Positions 16,777 to 25,739 of a stretch of 64,000 nucleotides of DNA are shown here, piece after piece. Source of the stretch: G963674665 sp964609625 (GTDB lineage: Bacteria > Desulfobacterota > Desulfovibrionia > Desulfovibrionales > Desulfovibrionaceae); NCBI GenBank assembly GCA_964609625.1, contig CAZSRS010000020.1:1-64000 (forward strand), in the 5' to 3' direction. How positions within the stretch are numbered: position 1 is the first letter of the stretch; each line of letters begins with the position of its first letter. The position numbers and the translations under genes are program-made. Under the pieces are notes generated by a model, which was not told where the DNA came from, ran no database searches, and saw only the letters and a list, made by a program, of their open reading frames with translations.

Positions 16777-17298
16777 GTGAAGGTGGAAGGCAACGCCGTG
16801 CTGGAGGCCATACGGCAACGTCGCAGCATCCGGAGGTTCACGGACGAGGACCTGCCTGACGACGCGATCAGGGCGATACTCGAGGCCGGCCGCTGGGCTC
16901 CCAGCGGCAAGAACAACCAGCCTTGCCGTTTCCTGGTGGTCAGGCGTGGCGATCCCAGGCAACAAGGGCTTGCCGCGTGCACATCCTACAAGCGCATCGT
17001 TCTTGCCGCGGCAGTGAACTTAGCCGTGTTTCTGGACAAGGGCAGCATGTACCACGTCATGAAAGACCACCAGAGCGCCGGGGCCTGCATCCAGAACATG
17101 TTGCTGGCCGCGCACGCACTGGGCTACGGCGCTGTCTGGCTGGGGGAGATCTTCAACCAGGAACCCCAGGTCCACCAGGTCTTGGGCACGGACCCAGGCA
17201 TGTATGCGTTCATGGCTTTGCTGGCCATGGGACGGCCTGCGGAAACGGGCCGTTCCACACGCATGGAACCTGGACGTTTTCTTCTGGAGGAATTCTGA
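16777..17298 (+). CDS. Nitroreductase-family flavoprotein
   Basis: The 173-residue FMN enzyme contains AIRQRRSIRRFTDEDLP and AGRWAPSGKNNQPCRFLVV, the standard FMN-binding start, and LGYGAVWLGEIF near the end. These enzymes reduce nitro groups, quinones or other substrates with NAD(P)H. The GTG at 16777 has GAGGA 6 bases upstream; a GTG at 16771 is also in frame but too close to it. It is the first gene of a compact operon: its stop overlaps the next start by one base (TGATG). Substrate unknown. Confidence 0.85.
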   Translation: MKVEGNAVLEAIRQRRSIRRFTDEDLPDDAIRAILEAGRWAPSGKNNQPCRFLVVRRGDPRQQGLAACTSYKRIVLAAAVNLAVFLDKGSMYHVMKDHQSAGACIQNMLLAAHALGYGAVWLGEIFNQEPQVHQVLGTDPGMYAFMALLAMGRPAETGRSTRMEPGRFLLEEF

Positions 17299-17924
17299 TG
17301 CAGGTCAGTGTGTTTCCCCTCGGTGCCCTGGAGACCAACTGTTTCCTGGCCAGCCTGGATGGCAAGGCCGTGGTGGTCGATCCAGGGGGCGATCCCGCAC
17401 CCCTCCTCGATGTGTTAAAGCGCGAAAACCTGACGTTGACGCACATTCTGAATACGCATCTGCATTTCGATCACATCTTCGGCAATGCGTCCCTGCACGA
17501 GGCCACGGGTGCGCCTATCCTGGCCAACAAGGAAGACGACTACCTGATGCAGTCCGAACTTGGCAGGGGTGGTCTCTGGGGGCTCCCCCTGGTGGAGACG
17601 TTCACCTACACGCACCTGGAACCCGGCGACACCGAGCTTTTGGGCGTTCTCTGCAAGGTCCTGCACACGCCGGGGCATTCTCCAGGCAGCCTGACCTTCT
17701 ATTTCCCGGATTTCAAGGTAGCCTTTGTCGGGGATCTGATCTTCTGGCGTTCCGTCGGCCGGACGGACTTTCCAGGCGGGAGTCACGAAGTCCTGCTGCG
17801 TTCGGTCATGGACAAGATTTTCACCCTGCCCGACGACGTGAGGCTCTACAGTGGGCATGGTCCATCGACCAACGTGGGTGACGAAAAGCTGCACAATCCG
17901 TTTTTCACCGAGTATCGGCGCTGA
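17298..17924 (+). CDS. Metallo-beta-lactamase-fold hydrolase (glyoxalase II-like)
   Basis: The 208-residue protein has the metal motif NTHLHFDH (HxHxDH), TPGHSPGSL, and FVGDLIF, the dinuclear-zinc ligands of the family. A final SGHGP supplies another His. These short proteins hydrolyse thioesters such as S-lactoylglutathione or related substrates; glutathione is not expected in this lineage, so another thiol ester is more plausible. It overlaps the nitroreductase stop by one base and has GGAGG upstream. The candidate selenoprotein gene starts 23 bases after its stop. Confidence 0.88.
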   Translation: MQVSVFPLGALETNCFLASLDGKAVVVDPGGDPAPLLDVLKRENLTLTHILNTHLHFDHIFGNASLHEATGAPILANKEDDYLMQSELGRGGLWGLPLVETFTYTHLEPGDTELLGVLCKVLHTPGHSPGSLTFYFPDFKVAFVGDLIFWRSVGRTDFPGGSHEVLLRSVMDKIFTLPDDVRLYSGHGPSTNVGDEKLHNPFFTEYRR

Positions 17925-17947
17925 ACGGGAGGGAGAGGTATACGGCC

Positions 17948-18175
17948 ATGGTCCAGGAGATCGACGGTCGCATCGACTTCACTGCCACCTGCTGACGCCT
18001 GCTCGAGGAGATCCGGTGGCATCTCCGTTTCAATGGCAGGGACCGTCTGGAAATGCTCCTGCGCAAGGACGCGCTGCCCGTGGCTCGCGAGGCTCTTTTT
18101 CTGGAGCCGGGCTGGCGGCTTGAGGAGTCGGAACACCAAGGCCTGGTTTTGGCCACATTCACGAGGGGGGCGTAA
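17948..18175 (+). CDS. Candidate small selenoprotein (in-frame TGA at codon 16), 75 residues
   Basis: A GGGAGGGAGAGG ribosome site precedes an ATG at 17948. The frame runs 15 codons (ending IDFTATC), meets TGA at 17993-17995, then stays open for 59 codons to TAA at 18173-18175 with the same GC-rich codon use (RLLEEIRWHL, DRLEMLLRKDALPVARE, ALFLEPGW). Directly after the TGA, GGAGAT (18007-18012) pairs with ATCTCC (18021-18026) around the loop CCGGTGGC. The loop Gs fall at positions 23-24 counted from the T of TGA, as in the fdhF SECIS. Read this way the product has a Cys-Sec pair at 15-16. The TAA overlaps the ribosome site of the next gene, so the unit is part of the operon. I do not recognise the family. 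The alternatives are a nonsense-mutated pseudogene or a sequence error. Confidence 0.55.
18007..18026 (+). promoter_or_regulatory. Candidate bacterial SECIS hairpin
   Basis: A 6-bp perfect stem with an 8-base apical loop containing GGTGG, starting 11 bases after an in-frame TGA. The loop position and GGU match the SelB-binding mini-helix of known bacterial SECIS elements. It is short and lies in coding sequence, so it could be chance. Confidence 0.45.
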
Positions 18176-18187
18176 AGGAGTCTGTTG

Positions 18188-18862
18188 GTGGACTTTTTTG
18201 ATCCAGGATCAACGACCAAGGCTGTCATCTTCGCGTGCAGCCCCCGTGCGTCCGGCAATTCCGACACCGCGGCCAGACTCATCGCCAAGGGCATTGCCCA
18301 GGCCGGCGGACAGAGCCAACTGGTGACCCTGCGCCAGTACCGCGTGAGTCCCTGCCTCGGGTGTCGCCGGTGCGAGTACGACCCCAATCGCCAGTGCTTC
18401 CAAGCCAGGGACGATCAGTCCGGCCCCCTGTTCCAGACCCTGCTTTCAGCGCCGTTGGTATTCTTTGTCTCGCCCATCTATTTCTACCACCTGCCCGCAG
18501 GCTTCAAGGGCTTTATCGACCGAGGACAAAGCTTCTACCTGCGCATGTTGGACAAGGACCCCGAGTTGATGGCTCTGCGGGAGAGAAAGGCCCACGTCTG
18601 TCTCGTTGCCGGACGCACTCAGGGAGAACAGCTCTTTGGCGGCAGCCTGCTTACCCTGCGCTATTTTCTGCAGCCTTTCCGACTGGAACTCTCCGAACCC
18701 CTGCTCTTGCGCGGCCTTGACGAGGCCCAGGACCTGCAAGGCAGGCCCGCCTATCATGACCAGTTGCTTGGCTTGGGCAGAACGGCTTGGCAGGAGGTGG
18801 CCGCGACCGTGACGGCGATCCAGGCAAAGACCAACGCGACCAGCCTGACGTCTGGGGAGTGA
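18188..18862 (+). CDS. Flavodoxin-fold NAD(P)H-dependent FMN reductase-like protein
   Basis: The 224-residue protein matches the iron-sulfur-flavoprotein/NADPH-FMN-reductase pattern: AVIFACSPRASGNSDTAARL binds FMN phosphate, PCLGCRRCEYDPNRQC is a cysteine cluster at the usual site, and SPIYFYHLPAGFKGFIDR follows. The four cysteines could ligate an Fe-S cluster or be redox active. The GTG at 18188 has AAGGAG 7 bases upstream; a TTG at 18185 is possible. It starts 12 bases after the candidate selenoprotein stop and overlaps the ComF-like gene by one base, supporting a shared redox function with the nitroreductase. Confidence 0.82.
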   Translation: MDFFDPGSTTKAVIFACSPRASGNSDTAARLIAKGIAQAGGQSQLVTLRQYRVSPCLGCRRCEYDPNRQCFQARDDQSGPLFQTLLSAPLVFFVSPIYFYHLPAGFKGFIDRGQSFYLRMLDKDPELMALRERKAHVCLVAGRTQGEQLFGGSLLTLRYFLQPFRLELSEPLLLRGLDEAQDLQGRPAYHDQLLGLGRTAWQEVAATVTAIQAKTNATSLTSGE

Positions 18863-19686
18863 TGGGTTTTCCTTCCGAAAGTGCGGCCCGGCGCCCCTCC
18901 CTGTTCAGGGCTGTAACCAGCGCGGCACGCTCCCTGGGCTTGTTGGAGAGGCGCTGCCTGCTTTGCGGCGTTGCCGTCCCACCAGAAGACGCGGCCAAGG
19001 GGAGCGTTCCGGCAGCGGGTCTCTGCCCCGAATGCTGCCAAACGCTCCGCCCCAGGCTGGGGGGGTATTGCCCCGTGTGCGGCGCCATGGGTCAGGACGA
19101 ACTCGCGCGGCAGAGCCTTTGCGGCGAGTGTCGCCGACGCTCCCTGGGCAGGAATCCCACTTTGCCCTGGAGCGGTCTTATGTTTTACGCCCCCTATGCC
19201 GGGGTACTGCGGGAGTGTATATTGGCCTTCAAGCTCAACGGACGGATAGATCTCGGCACTCTCTTGCAGCGTCTGGTACTGCGCTGTTGGGAGTTGCGCT
19301 CGCAACTGCCGGAGCACGCGGGCTGGAGGCCGGACATGGTCACGCCCGTGCCCCTGTATCCCGGCAAGTTGCGGCGCAGGGGATTCAACCAGAGTCAGGA
19401 ACTGGCCCGCCCCCTGGCTGGGAGGTTGGGAGTGCCGCTGGAGCACGGGGCACTGGTGCGCTTGCGTGATACCTTCCCCCAGTTCAGACTGCGCCACGGC
19501 CAACGCGCCGACAACATCAAGGGCGCCTTTGCCAGCCCGGCACGGATTGTGGCGAAGAAAAGGATACTCCTGGTGGACGACATCATGACAACGGGCGCCA
19601 CCCTGGTGGAGTGCTGCCGCACCTTGCACGCCGAGGGGGCGCGGGAAGTGCGCGTGCTCGTGCTCGCGCGCACCCCGGAGGAGTGA
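18862..19686 (+). CDS. ComF-family phosphoribosyltransferase-like protein
   Basis: The protein has 274 residues. Zinc-ribbon pairs CLLC, CPEC, CPVC and CGEC in the first 100 residues are followed by a PRTase-like fold with the PRPP loop RILLVDDIMTTGATLVECC near the end. ComF proteins help take up or process single-stranded DNA in competent bacteria, and are widespread elsewhere with unclear roles. VVTPVPLY-type residues (VTPVPLYPGKLRRRGFNQS) are present. It overlaps the upstream stop by one base and precedes the transglycosylase by 2 bases. Confidence 0.87.
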   Translation: MGFPSESAARRPSLFRAVTSAARSLGLLERRCLLCGVAVPPEDAAKGSVPAAGLCPECCQTLRPRLGGYCPVCGAMGQDELARQSLCGECRRRSLGRNPTLPWSGLMFYAPYAGVLRECILAFKLNGRIDLGTLLQRLVLRCWELRSQLPEHAGWRPDMVTPVPLYPGKLRRRGFNQSQELARPLAGRLGVPLEHGALVRLRDTFPQFRLRHGQRADNIKGAFASPARIVAKKRILLVDDIMTTGATLVECCRTLHAEGAREVRVLVLARTPEE

Positions 19687-19688
19687 CG

Positions 19689-20597
19689 ATGCGTGGATGG
19701 TACGGCACCATGGTGCTTCTCGTAGCGATGTTACTGCTCCCTGCTGGGGGGCTGTGCAACGTGGATCCCCACTTCGAGCCCCTGTTGGAGCGTCTGGTCG
19801 CGGACGGCTTCCCAGCCGAGGAACTGCAACGACTCTTTAGCGACCCCGACGCCGTGTTCGACCCCGATTCCATGGGCAAGAAGATGCGCGTGCTCTTTCG
19901 GAAGAAGTTCGTTCCGCCGACACCCGTGCCACAGACCGACACCTCGGGCCAGAAGCGTGAAAAAGTCCCGCTGCACGCGCCTCATTTGACTCCCGAGGTA
20001 TTGGAGCGGCTCGCGGCCTTTCGTGCCGAGAACGCGGAGGCCCTGAAGACCGCGTCCCAGCGCTATTCCGTGCCAGAGTCACTGATCCTGGCCATCCTGA
20101 TCGTGGAGACCAAGCTCGGGGATTTCCTGGGCCACGGTAAGGCCTTGAGCGTCCTGGCCAGCATGGCCGCATCCAGCGATTATTCCTTCATCGAACCCTA
20201 TCTGCGCGAGCACGCACCAAGCTTGGAGCAGATCCAATGGGCCGAGGAACGCATGGGGCGAACCGCGGACTGGGCCTACAAGGAACTGTTGGCGCTACTC
20301 GAATACAGCGGCAAAAATCAGCTCAATCCCTCGGCCATGCCCAGTTCCATCTACGGCGCGCTGGGCTTCTGTCAGTTCCTGCCTTCCAACGCCCTGCGCC
20401 TCGGGGTGGACGGCGACGGCGACGGCCGCGTGGACCTCTTTTCCCCGGCGGACGCCATTCACAGCGTGGCCAGGTTTATGCACAAGGCGGGGTGGAAGGC
20501 CAAGCTCGCGCGCAAGGACAAAATCAAGGTCGTCAAGCGCTATAACCCGGATTACTTCTACGCCATCTCCGTGCTGGCCGTGGCGGAAAAGCTCTGA
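19689..20597 (+). CDS. Lytic murein transglycosylase B-like protein
   Basis: The 302-residue exported protein starts with a signal peptide (about 1-23, MVLLVAMLLLPAGGLCN). The MltB-type catalytic domain holds ILAILIVETKLGDFLG, whose Glu is the expected catalytic acid, and SIYGALGFCQFLPSNALRLG. A DGDGDGRVDLF stretch resembles a calcium loop and is a known feature of this family. It cleaves peptidoglycan glycan strands with 1,6-anhydro products. It ends the operon begun by the nitroreductase and converges on the second MarC gene 18 bases away. Confidence 0.9.
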   Translation: MRGWYGTMVLLVAMLLLPAGGLCNVDPHFEPLLERLVADGFPAEELQRLFSDPDAVFDPDSMGKKMRVLFRKKFVPPTPVPQTDTSGQKREKVPLHAPHLTPEVLERLAAFRAENAEALKTASQRYSVPESLILAILIVETKLGDFLGHGKALSVLASMAASSDYSFIEPYLREHAPSLEQIQWAEERMGRTADWAYKELLALLEYSGKNQLNPSAMPSSIYGALGFCQFLPSNALRLGVDGDGDGRVDLFSPADAIHSVARFMHKAGWKAKLARKDKIKVVKRYNPDYFYAISVLAVAEKL

Positions 20598-20615
20598 TGT
20601 CGCGACCGCCCCTGG

Positions 20616-21221
20616 CTATCGCAGCAGGTCTTCCATGGCCTCGATGCAGAATTCGCAGGCCAGGGCCGCGAGGATCAAGCCACTGATGCGCACTAGCACC
20701 TTTTCCCCGGTCTTGCCGATGAGGCGGTTGACGTTGTCCGCAAAGAGCAGCAGCGCCAGCGTCACACCCAGGACCACCAGCAGCGAGCCTGCCGAGGCCA
20801 ATTGCATGGGCAAGGGGTTGGAGCTGTTTTCCGTGGCCAGGATCACGGCGAGAATGGCGCCGGGGCTGGCGATGGCGGGCACGGCCAGGGGGAACACGGC
20901 AACGTCGCGCTCGATCTCGCCTTCCTGCTCTCTGGACATGGAAAGGGGGGCGAAGAACATCTGCAATCCAAACAGGAAGAGGATGATGGAGCCGGAGATT
21001 TCAAAGGCAACCAGCCGGATGTGCAGGGCATCCAGAAGCACCTGCCCCAGGGCGAGAAATCCAAGGAGTACCATGGTTGCCACCAATACGGCTTGGAACG
21101 CGATCTTCCGTTTGGCAGCCGGAGCCAACCCCGCGGTCAGGCCGGTGTAAACAATCAGCGTGCCGAAGGGGTCCAGTGTGGCGAAATAGAGCCAGAAATC
21201 CGAGATGGCTTTTTCAAACAT
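20616..21221 (-). CDS. MarC-family integral membrane protein (second copy)
   Basis: The 201-residue, six-helix protein has FATLDPFGTLIVYTGLTAG in helix 1 and FPLAVPAIASPGAILAVIL in the middle, the MarC/NAAT signatures. I chose the ATG at 21221, which starts the family alignment; an upstream in-frame start at 21368 would add 49 unlike residues. The transported substrate is unknown. It is not closely similar to the copy at 6835 beyond family motifs, so it is not a recent duplicate. Confidence 0.88.
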   Translation of the reverse strand: MFEKAISDFWLYFATLDPFGTLIVYTGLTAGLAPAAKRKIAFQAVLVATMVLLGFLALGQVLLDALHIRLVAFEISGSIILFLFGLQMFFAPLSMSREQEGEIERDVAVFPLAVPAIASPGAILAVILATENSSNPLPMQLASAGSLLVVLGVTLALLLFADNVNRLIGKTGEKVLVRISGLILAALACEFCIEAMEDLLR

Positions 21222-21362
21222 GTGGCGGTTTCCCTGACACGTGTATGTGTTTCCGACGTACAGTATCCCTGAACGCCGGGGTATTCCTATTCCCAGGGAT
21301 TCCTGCTCTACACCCAGTGGACGGGGCGTGCAAGGTCTGATCGCTGTTGCCGCTCTCCGCTG

Positions 21363-21391
21363 TTGCACGGAACAATGAATCTGGCTACAAT
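21363..21391 (+). promoter_or_regulatory. Candidate sigma-70 promoter of the dehydratase-activator gene
   Basis: TTGCAC (21363-21368), a 17-base spacer and TACAAT (21386-21391) lie about 70 bases before the start codon. The -10 is good, the -35 is partial. Confidence 0.4.
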
Positions 21392-21458
21392 GACGGTAAT
21401 GGATGCAAAACCGTCAATAGACCCATCTTCTTGCTTTTCCATGGAAAACGGTAACACT

Positions 21459-24400
21459 ATGAAACGGATTGCTGGTTTCGACCTCGGTTCCGTCAGTGTC
21501 AAATTCGTGGTGCTCGACGCTGGTGGCAAGTTGTTGGAATCATCCTATGTCCGGCATCACGGCCGCCCATTGGATGCGGCCCTGCCACTGCTGTCCGATC
21601 TGATCGACCGCCACGGCCCCCTTCCCCTGGCAGTGACCGGCTCCTCGGGCAAGCTCCTGGCCGATGGGCTCGGGGTCCCGCAGATCAACGAACTGGTCGC
21701 CCTGGCACAGGCCATGCGCGCCTGGCATCCCGAAGTGCACACCGTGATGGAAATGGGCGGGGAGGATGCCAAGCTCCTGCTCCTGGAAGACGGGGCGGTA
21801 CGGGACTTTGCGCTCAATTCCGTGTGCGCCGCGGGCACCGGTTCCTTCCTGGACCAGCAGGCCGAGCGCATGCGGTTATCCATCGAGGAATTCGCCGACT
21901 TGGCCATGCAGAGCGCCAACCCGCCGCGCATCGCGGGACGCTGCAGCGTGTTCGCCAAGTCGGATATGATCCACCTGCAACAGATCGCCACGCCGCTGCA
22001 TGATATCGTGGCTGGGTTGTGCTTTGCCGTGGCCCGGAACTTCAAGGGCTCCATCCTGCGCAACCGCGGCCTGCTCCCCGAAGTGGCCTTTCTGGGGGGC
22101 GTGGCCTTGAACCGCGGCGTGGTGCGCGCCTTTCGCGAGGAGTTCCAACTGCCGGAGCTGCGTATCCCAGATCCCCCGACCATCTGGACGGCTGCCGGCG
22201 CGGCCCTGAAGCTGGCGGAAATGGCGGCGCGGCCCGTTCTTGTTGACACCGGGGCAATCAGTCGTCTGGAAATGGGGCGCGAGGCCGGCGCCATTCCCAG
22301 GCGCGGCAGCCTGCTGTCCAGTGGTGACCGCTTTCTGGAACGTCACGCGGTACGTCCCTGCGGGGAAGAGGAAAATTGGCGGGAAACCGACGCTCCTCCG
22401 CCGCGTGCGGCCTACATGGGTGTGGACATCGGCTCCATCAGCACCTGTCTGGCGGTGGTGGATCAGGACGGTCGCCTCGTGGCCAGGCGTTATCTGCGCA
22501 CCGCCAGCCGCCCCATCGAGGCCGTGCGCCAAGGGCTCAGGGAATTGCGCGAGGAACTCGGCGAGGACCTGCCCATCCGCGGCGTGGGCACCACGGGCTC
22601 CGGCCGCTACATGATCGCCGACTGCATCGGCGCCGACCTGGTGAAGAACGAGATCACCGCCCAGGCCAGGGGCGCCGTGAGCCTGGACCAGCTCCTGGGC
22701 GGAGCGGGAGTGGATACGGTTTTCGAGATCGGCGGGCAGGACTCCAAATTCATCCGACTCCATGACGGGATTATCGTGGATTTCGAGATGAACAAGGCCT
22801 GCGCCGCCGGCACCGGCTCCTTCCTGGAGGAGCAGGCTGAGAAGCTGGACATCCCCATCAAGGACGAGTTCGCGGCACTGGCACTGGAGGCCGAGGCTCC
22901 CTGCGCCCTGGGCGAGCGCTGCACCGTGTTCATGGAAAACTCCCTGATGCACGGTCTCCAGAAAGGCGCGGACAAGTCCGATCTCCTGGCCGGACTGTCC
23001 TATTCCATCGTGGAAAACTACATCAACCGGGTGGTGGCCGGCCGCAACATCGGGGAGAAGATCTTCTTTCAGGGCGGCACGGCCTGCAATACGGCCGTGG
23101 TGGCCGCTTTCGAGAAGTACCTGGGGCGGGAGATCACCGTGCCCCCGTACAATGACGTCTCCGGCGCCATCGGCATGGCCCTGCTGGCCAGGGAACACAT
23201 GACCGGCCCCAACGCCGGCGCGCCTTCCGCTTTCAAGGGCTTTAGCGTGGCAGACAGGGACTACGAGCAGAGTTCCTTCGAGTGCAACGGCTGCGACAAC
23301 CGTTGCGAGATCAACAAGGTGCGCTTTGCCGGGGAATCCACCGTCCTGCACTATGGGGGGCGTTGCGAGAAGTACGACATCCGCCGCACGGCCGGCAAGC
23401 ATCTGCCAGACCTCTTCGCCCTGCGTGAAAAGGCCCTGGAGCGCACCCACACGGCCTACGTAGCGGAGCGAGGAGGCCGTCCGGCTCGGCACGGCGTCAT
23501 CGGCCTGCCCCGCGTCTTTTTCATGCACGACCTCCTCCCGTTCTACAGCACCCTGCTCTGGGAGCTGGGATTCGAGGTCATGCTCTCGCCACGCACCGAC
23601 CACCGCGTGGCCGGTCTGGGCGTGCAGGCCACATTGGCCGAGACCTGCTACCCGGTGAAGGCTGCCCTGGGGCACGTGCGTTGGCTCTTCGAACAGGGTG
23701 TGGAGCGCGTGTTTCTGCCCAGCTTCGTCAATGTGGCGGCCAAGGGCTCGGGCAAGAGCTCCCTGGGCTGCCCCTTGACGCAGAGCTTCCCCTACCTGGC
23801 GCGTCAAGCCTTGGTAGGCGCTGGGCGGGAGATCGTGGCTCCGGTGATCCAACTGGCCGATCCAGTTGCCTCGCGCCATCTTTCGTTGCTACGCCATGTG
23901 ACAGCGCTCGGCGTCAACCCTCTGGCCCTGCACCAGGCCATGCTCAGGGCCGAGGAAGCGCAGCGCACCTTTCAGCGGGAGATTCAGGAAGCTGGGCGCA
24001 CCACCCTGGCCTCCCTGGACGAACTGTACGGTCAGGGTGTGGAGCGCGCCCTGGTGGTGGTGGGCAGGGCCTACAATGCCTTTGATTCGGGCATGAATCT
24101 CGGTGTTCCACGCAAGCTGGCCACCCTGAACACTTTGGCCATTCCCATGGATTTTCTGCCCCTCGACGACCTGGCGGAGGAAATCGGACAGGACTGGCCG
24201 GACATGTACTGGCGCTCGGGGCAACGCATGCTCCAGGCTGCCAGGTGCATCGCCAGGGGCCCTGCCTTCAGCCGGCTGCACGCCCTGATCATCGGCAGCT
24301 TTTCCTGCGGTCCGGACTCCTTCATTCTGGAGTATTTCCATCGCGAGATGGGTGACAAACCCTACCTGCACATCGAGATCGACGAACACAGCGCCGACGC

Positions 24401-25739
24401 TGGCGTGATCACCAGGCTGGAGGCCTTCCTGGACAGCCTGGCCATGCGGTCCGAGACCGAAGCCCACGGTGTGGCGAAGGGAAGCAAGCCGCGTTATGCG
24501 CACCACGTGTCAAGGGCACAGCGCATCGTCTACATCCCGCGCATGGGCGACCAGGCCCTGGGCATGCGCGCCGCCTTCGAGGCCGCGGGCGTGGAGGCCG
24601 TGGTCATGCCCCCAACGGACAAGGAGGCCCTGGCCCTGGCCATGCGCTATGTCTCGGGCAAGGAATGCTTCCCCTTTGCCGTGACCTTGGCGGACATGCT
24701 CAAGGTGGCCGGCTCTCCGGACTTCGACCCGCGACGCGCGGCGTTTTTCATGCCCGCCGGCGGCGGTCCCTGTCGTTTCGGACAATACAACCTGCTGCAA
24801 AAGATCATCATGGAGCGTGCTGGGTACCCGGACGTGCAAATCATCTCTCCCATGCAGGACAGCGCATTCTACCATGACCTGGGCATGATGGGGGGGAATT
24901 TCGCCCGCGACTCCTGGAAAGGCTTGGTGGCCCTGGACCTGCTGGTGAAGATGCTGCACGAGACGCGCCCCTACGAGCGAAACACGGGGGACGCCGACGC
25001 CCTCTACGCCCAGGCCCTGGGAGAAATCCCTCCCCTGGTCTCCAAGGATCTGGAGGTCCTGGCCTCGGCCCTGGAGCGTTACGCCCGCGATTTCAACGCC
25101 CTCCGGTACAACGGGGAGCGCAAGCCCCGCGTGGGCATCGTGGGTGAAATCTTCGTGCGCACCAACACCTTCTCCAACGAGGACCTGGTACGGCAGGTGG
25201 AGGGGCTTGGAGGCGAGGCCTGGCTGGCCAGCGTGGACGAGTGGATCTACTACGTGAACTGGGAGTCGTTGCGCAATGCCATCAAGCGCCGTGAATTGCG
25301 CAGGATGTTTCAGGTGGGGCTGAACAACTACTTTCAGCGCAAGATCGGCCATGCCCTGGAGCGTGGCATGAACGGCGTCTACAAGAGCATCCACGACCCG
25401 GACGCCAAGACGCTGCTGCGCAAGGCCGCCCCGTATCTGCACCACTCCTTCCGGGGCGAGGCCGTGCTCAGCGTGGGCAAGTCCCTGGACATGCTCGAAC
25501 GCGGGGCCCAGGGCATTGTCCTGGCCATGCCCTTCGGCTGCATGCCCGGCACCGTGGCCACGGCCCTGCTGCGCGGCGTCTGCCGGGAGCACGACGCTCC
25601 CTTGTGTTCCATACCCTTCGACGGCACGGCCTCGCCCACCACGCGCCTGCAATTGGAGACCTTCATGGAGCAGGCCGCGGTACGTGCCAAGAAGATGGGG
25701 GGGCGGACGCCTCCTCCCGGCGTCACTCCTGAACGGTGA
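21459..25739 (+). CDS. Fused 2-hydroxyacyl-CoA dehydratase activator (tandem BcrA/D ATPase domains plus DUF2229-type C-terminus)
   Basis: The 1426-residue protein has two complete ASKHA ATPase domains. The first (about 1-270) starts GFDLGSVSVKFVVLD and contains SVCAAGTGSFLDQQ. The second (about 317-570) starts GVDIGSISTCLAVVD and contains KACAAGTGSFLEEQ. A cysteine-rich segment follows (ECNGCDNRCEINKV, near 607), then a long HgdB/DUF2229-like part with GSFSCGPDSF and GKECFPFAVTL. Activators of this class use ATP to drive an electron into a [4Fe-4S] dehydratase. No separate dehydratase alpha/beta genes are adjacent, so the fused C-terminus may be the acting partner. Its last 17 bases overlap the converging DUF6125 gene. 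Confidence 0.88.
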   Translation: MKRIAGFDLGSVSVKFVVLDAGGKLLESSYVRHHGRPLDAALPLLSDLIDRHGPLPLAVTGSSGKLLADGLGVPQINELVALAQAMRAWHPEVHTVMEMGGEDAKLLLLEDGAVRDFALNSVCAAGTGSFLDQQAERMRLSIEEFADLAMQSANPPRIAGRCSVFAKSDMIHLQQIATPLHDIVAGLCFAVARNFKGSILRNRGLLPEVAFLGGVALNRGVVRAFREEFQLPELRIPDPPTIWTAAGAALKLAEMAARPVLVDTGAISRLEMGREAGAIPRRGSLLSSGDRFLERHAVRPCGEEENWRETDAPPPRAAYMGVDIGSISTCLAVVDQDGRLVARRYLRTASRPIEAVRQGLRELREELGEDLPIRGVGTTGSGRYMIADCIGADLVKNEITAQARGAVSLDQLLGGAGVDTVFEIGGQDSKFIRLHDGIIVDFEMNKACAAGTGSFLEEQAEKLDIPIKDEFAALALEAEAPCALGERCTVFMENSLMHGLQKGADKSDLLAGLSYSIVENYINRVVAGRNIGEKIFFQGGTACNTAVVAAFEKYLGREITVPPYNDVSGAIGMALLAREHMTGPNAGAPSAFKGFSVADRDYEQSSFECNGCDNRCEINKVRFAGESTVLHYGGRCEKYDIRRTAGKHLPDLFALREKALERTHTAYVAERGGRPARHGVIGLPRVFFMHDLLPFYSTLLWELGFEVMLSPRTDHRVAGLGVQATLAETCYPVKAALGHVRWLFEQGVERVFLPSFVNVAAKGSGKSSLGCPLTQSFPYLARQALVGAGREIVAPVIQLADPVASRHLSLLRHVTALGVNPLALHQAMLRAEEAQRTFQREIQEAGRTTLASLDELYGQGVERALVVVGRAYNAFDSGMNLGVPRKLATLNTLAIPMDFLPLDDLAEEIGQDWPDMYWRSGQRMLQAARCIARGPAFSRLHALIIGSFSCGPDSFILEYFHREMGDKPYLHIEIDEHSADAGVITRLEAFLDSLAMRSETEAHGVAKGSKPRYAHHVSRAQRIVYIPRMGDQALGMRAAFEAAGVEAVVMPPTDKEALALAMRYVSGKECFPFAVTLADMLKVAGSPDFDPRRAAFFMPAGGGPCRFGQYNLLQKIIMERAGYPDVQIISPMQDSAFYHDLGMMGGNFARDSWKGLVALDLLVKMLHETRPYERNTGDADALYAQALGEIPPLVSKDLEVLASALERYARDFNALRYNGERKPRVGIVGEIFVRTNTFSNEDLVRQVEGLGGEAWLASVDEWIYYVNWESLRNAIKRRELRRMFQVGLNNYFQRKIGHALERGMNGVYKSIHDPDAKTLLRKAAPYLHHSFRGEAVLSVGKSLDMLERGAQGIVLAMPFGCMPGTVATALLRGVCREHDAPLCSIPFDGTASPTTRLQLETFMEQAAVRAKKMGGRTPPPGVTPER

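Noticed and set aside
21876..23879. 667-codon minus-strand frame
   Set aside because: Antisense to the dehydratase activator; composition typical of a shadow frame.
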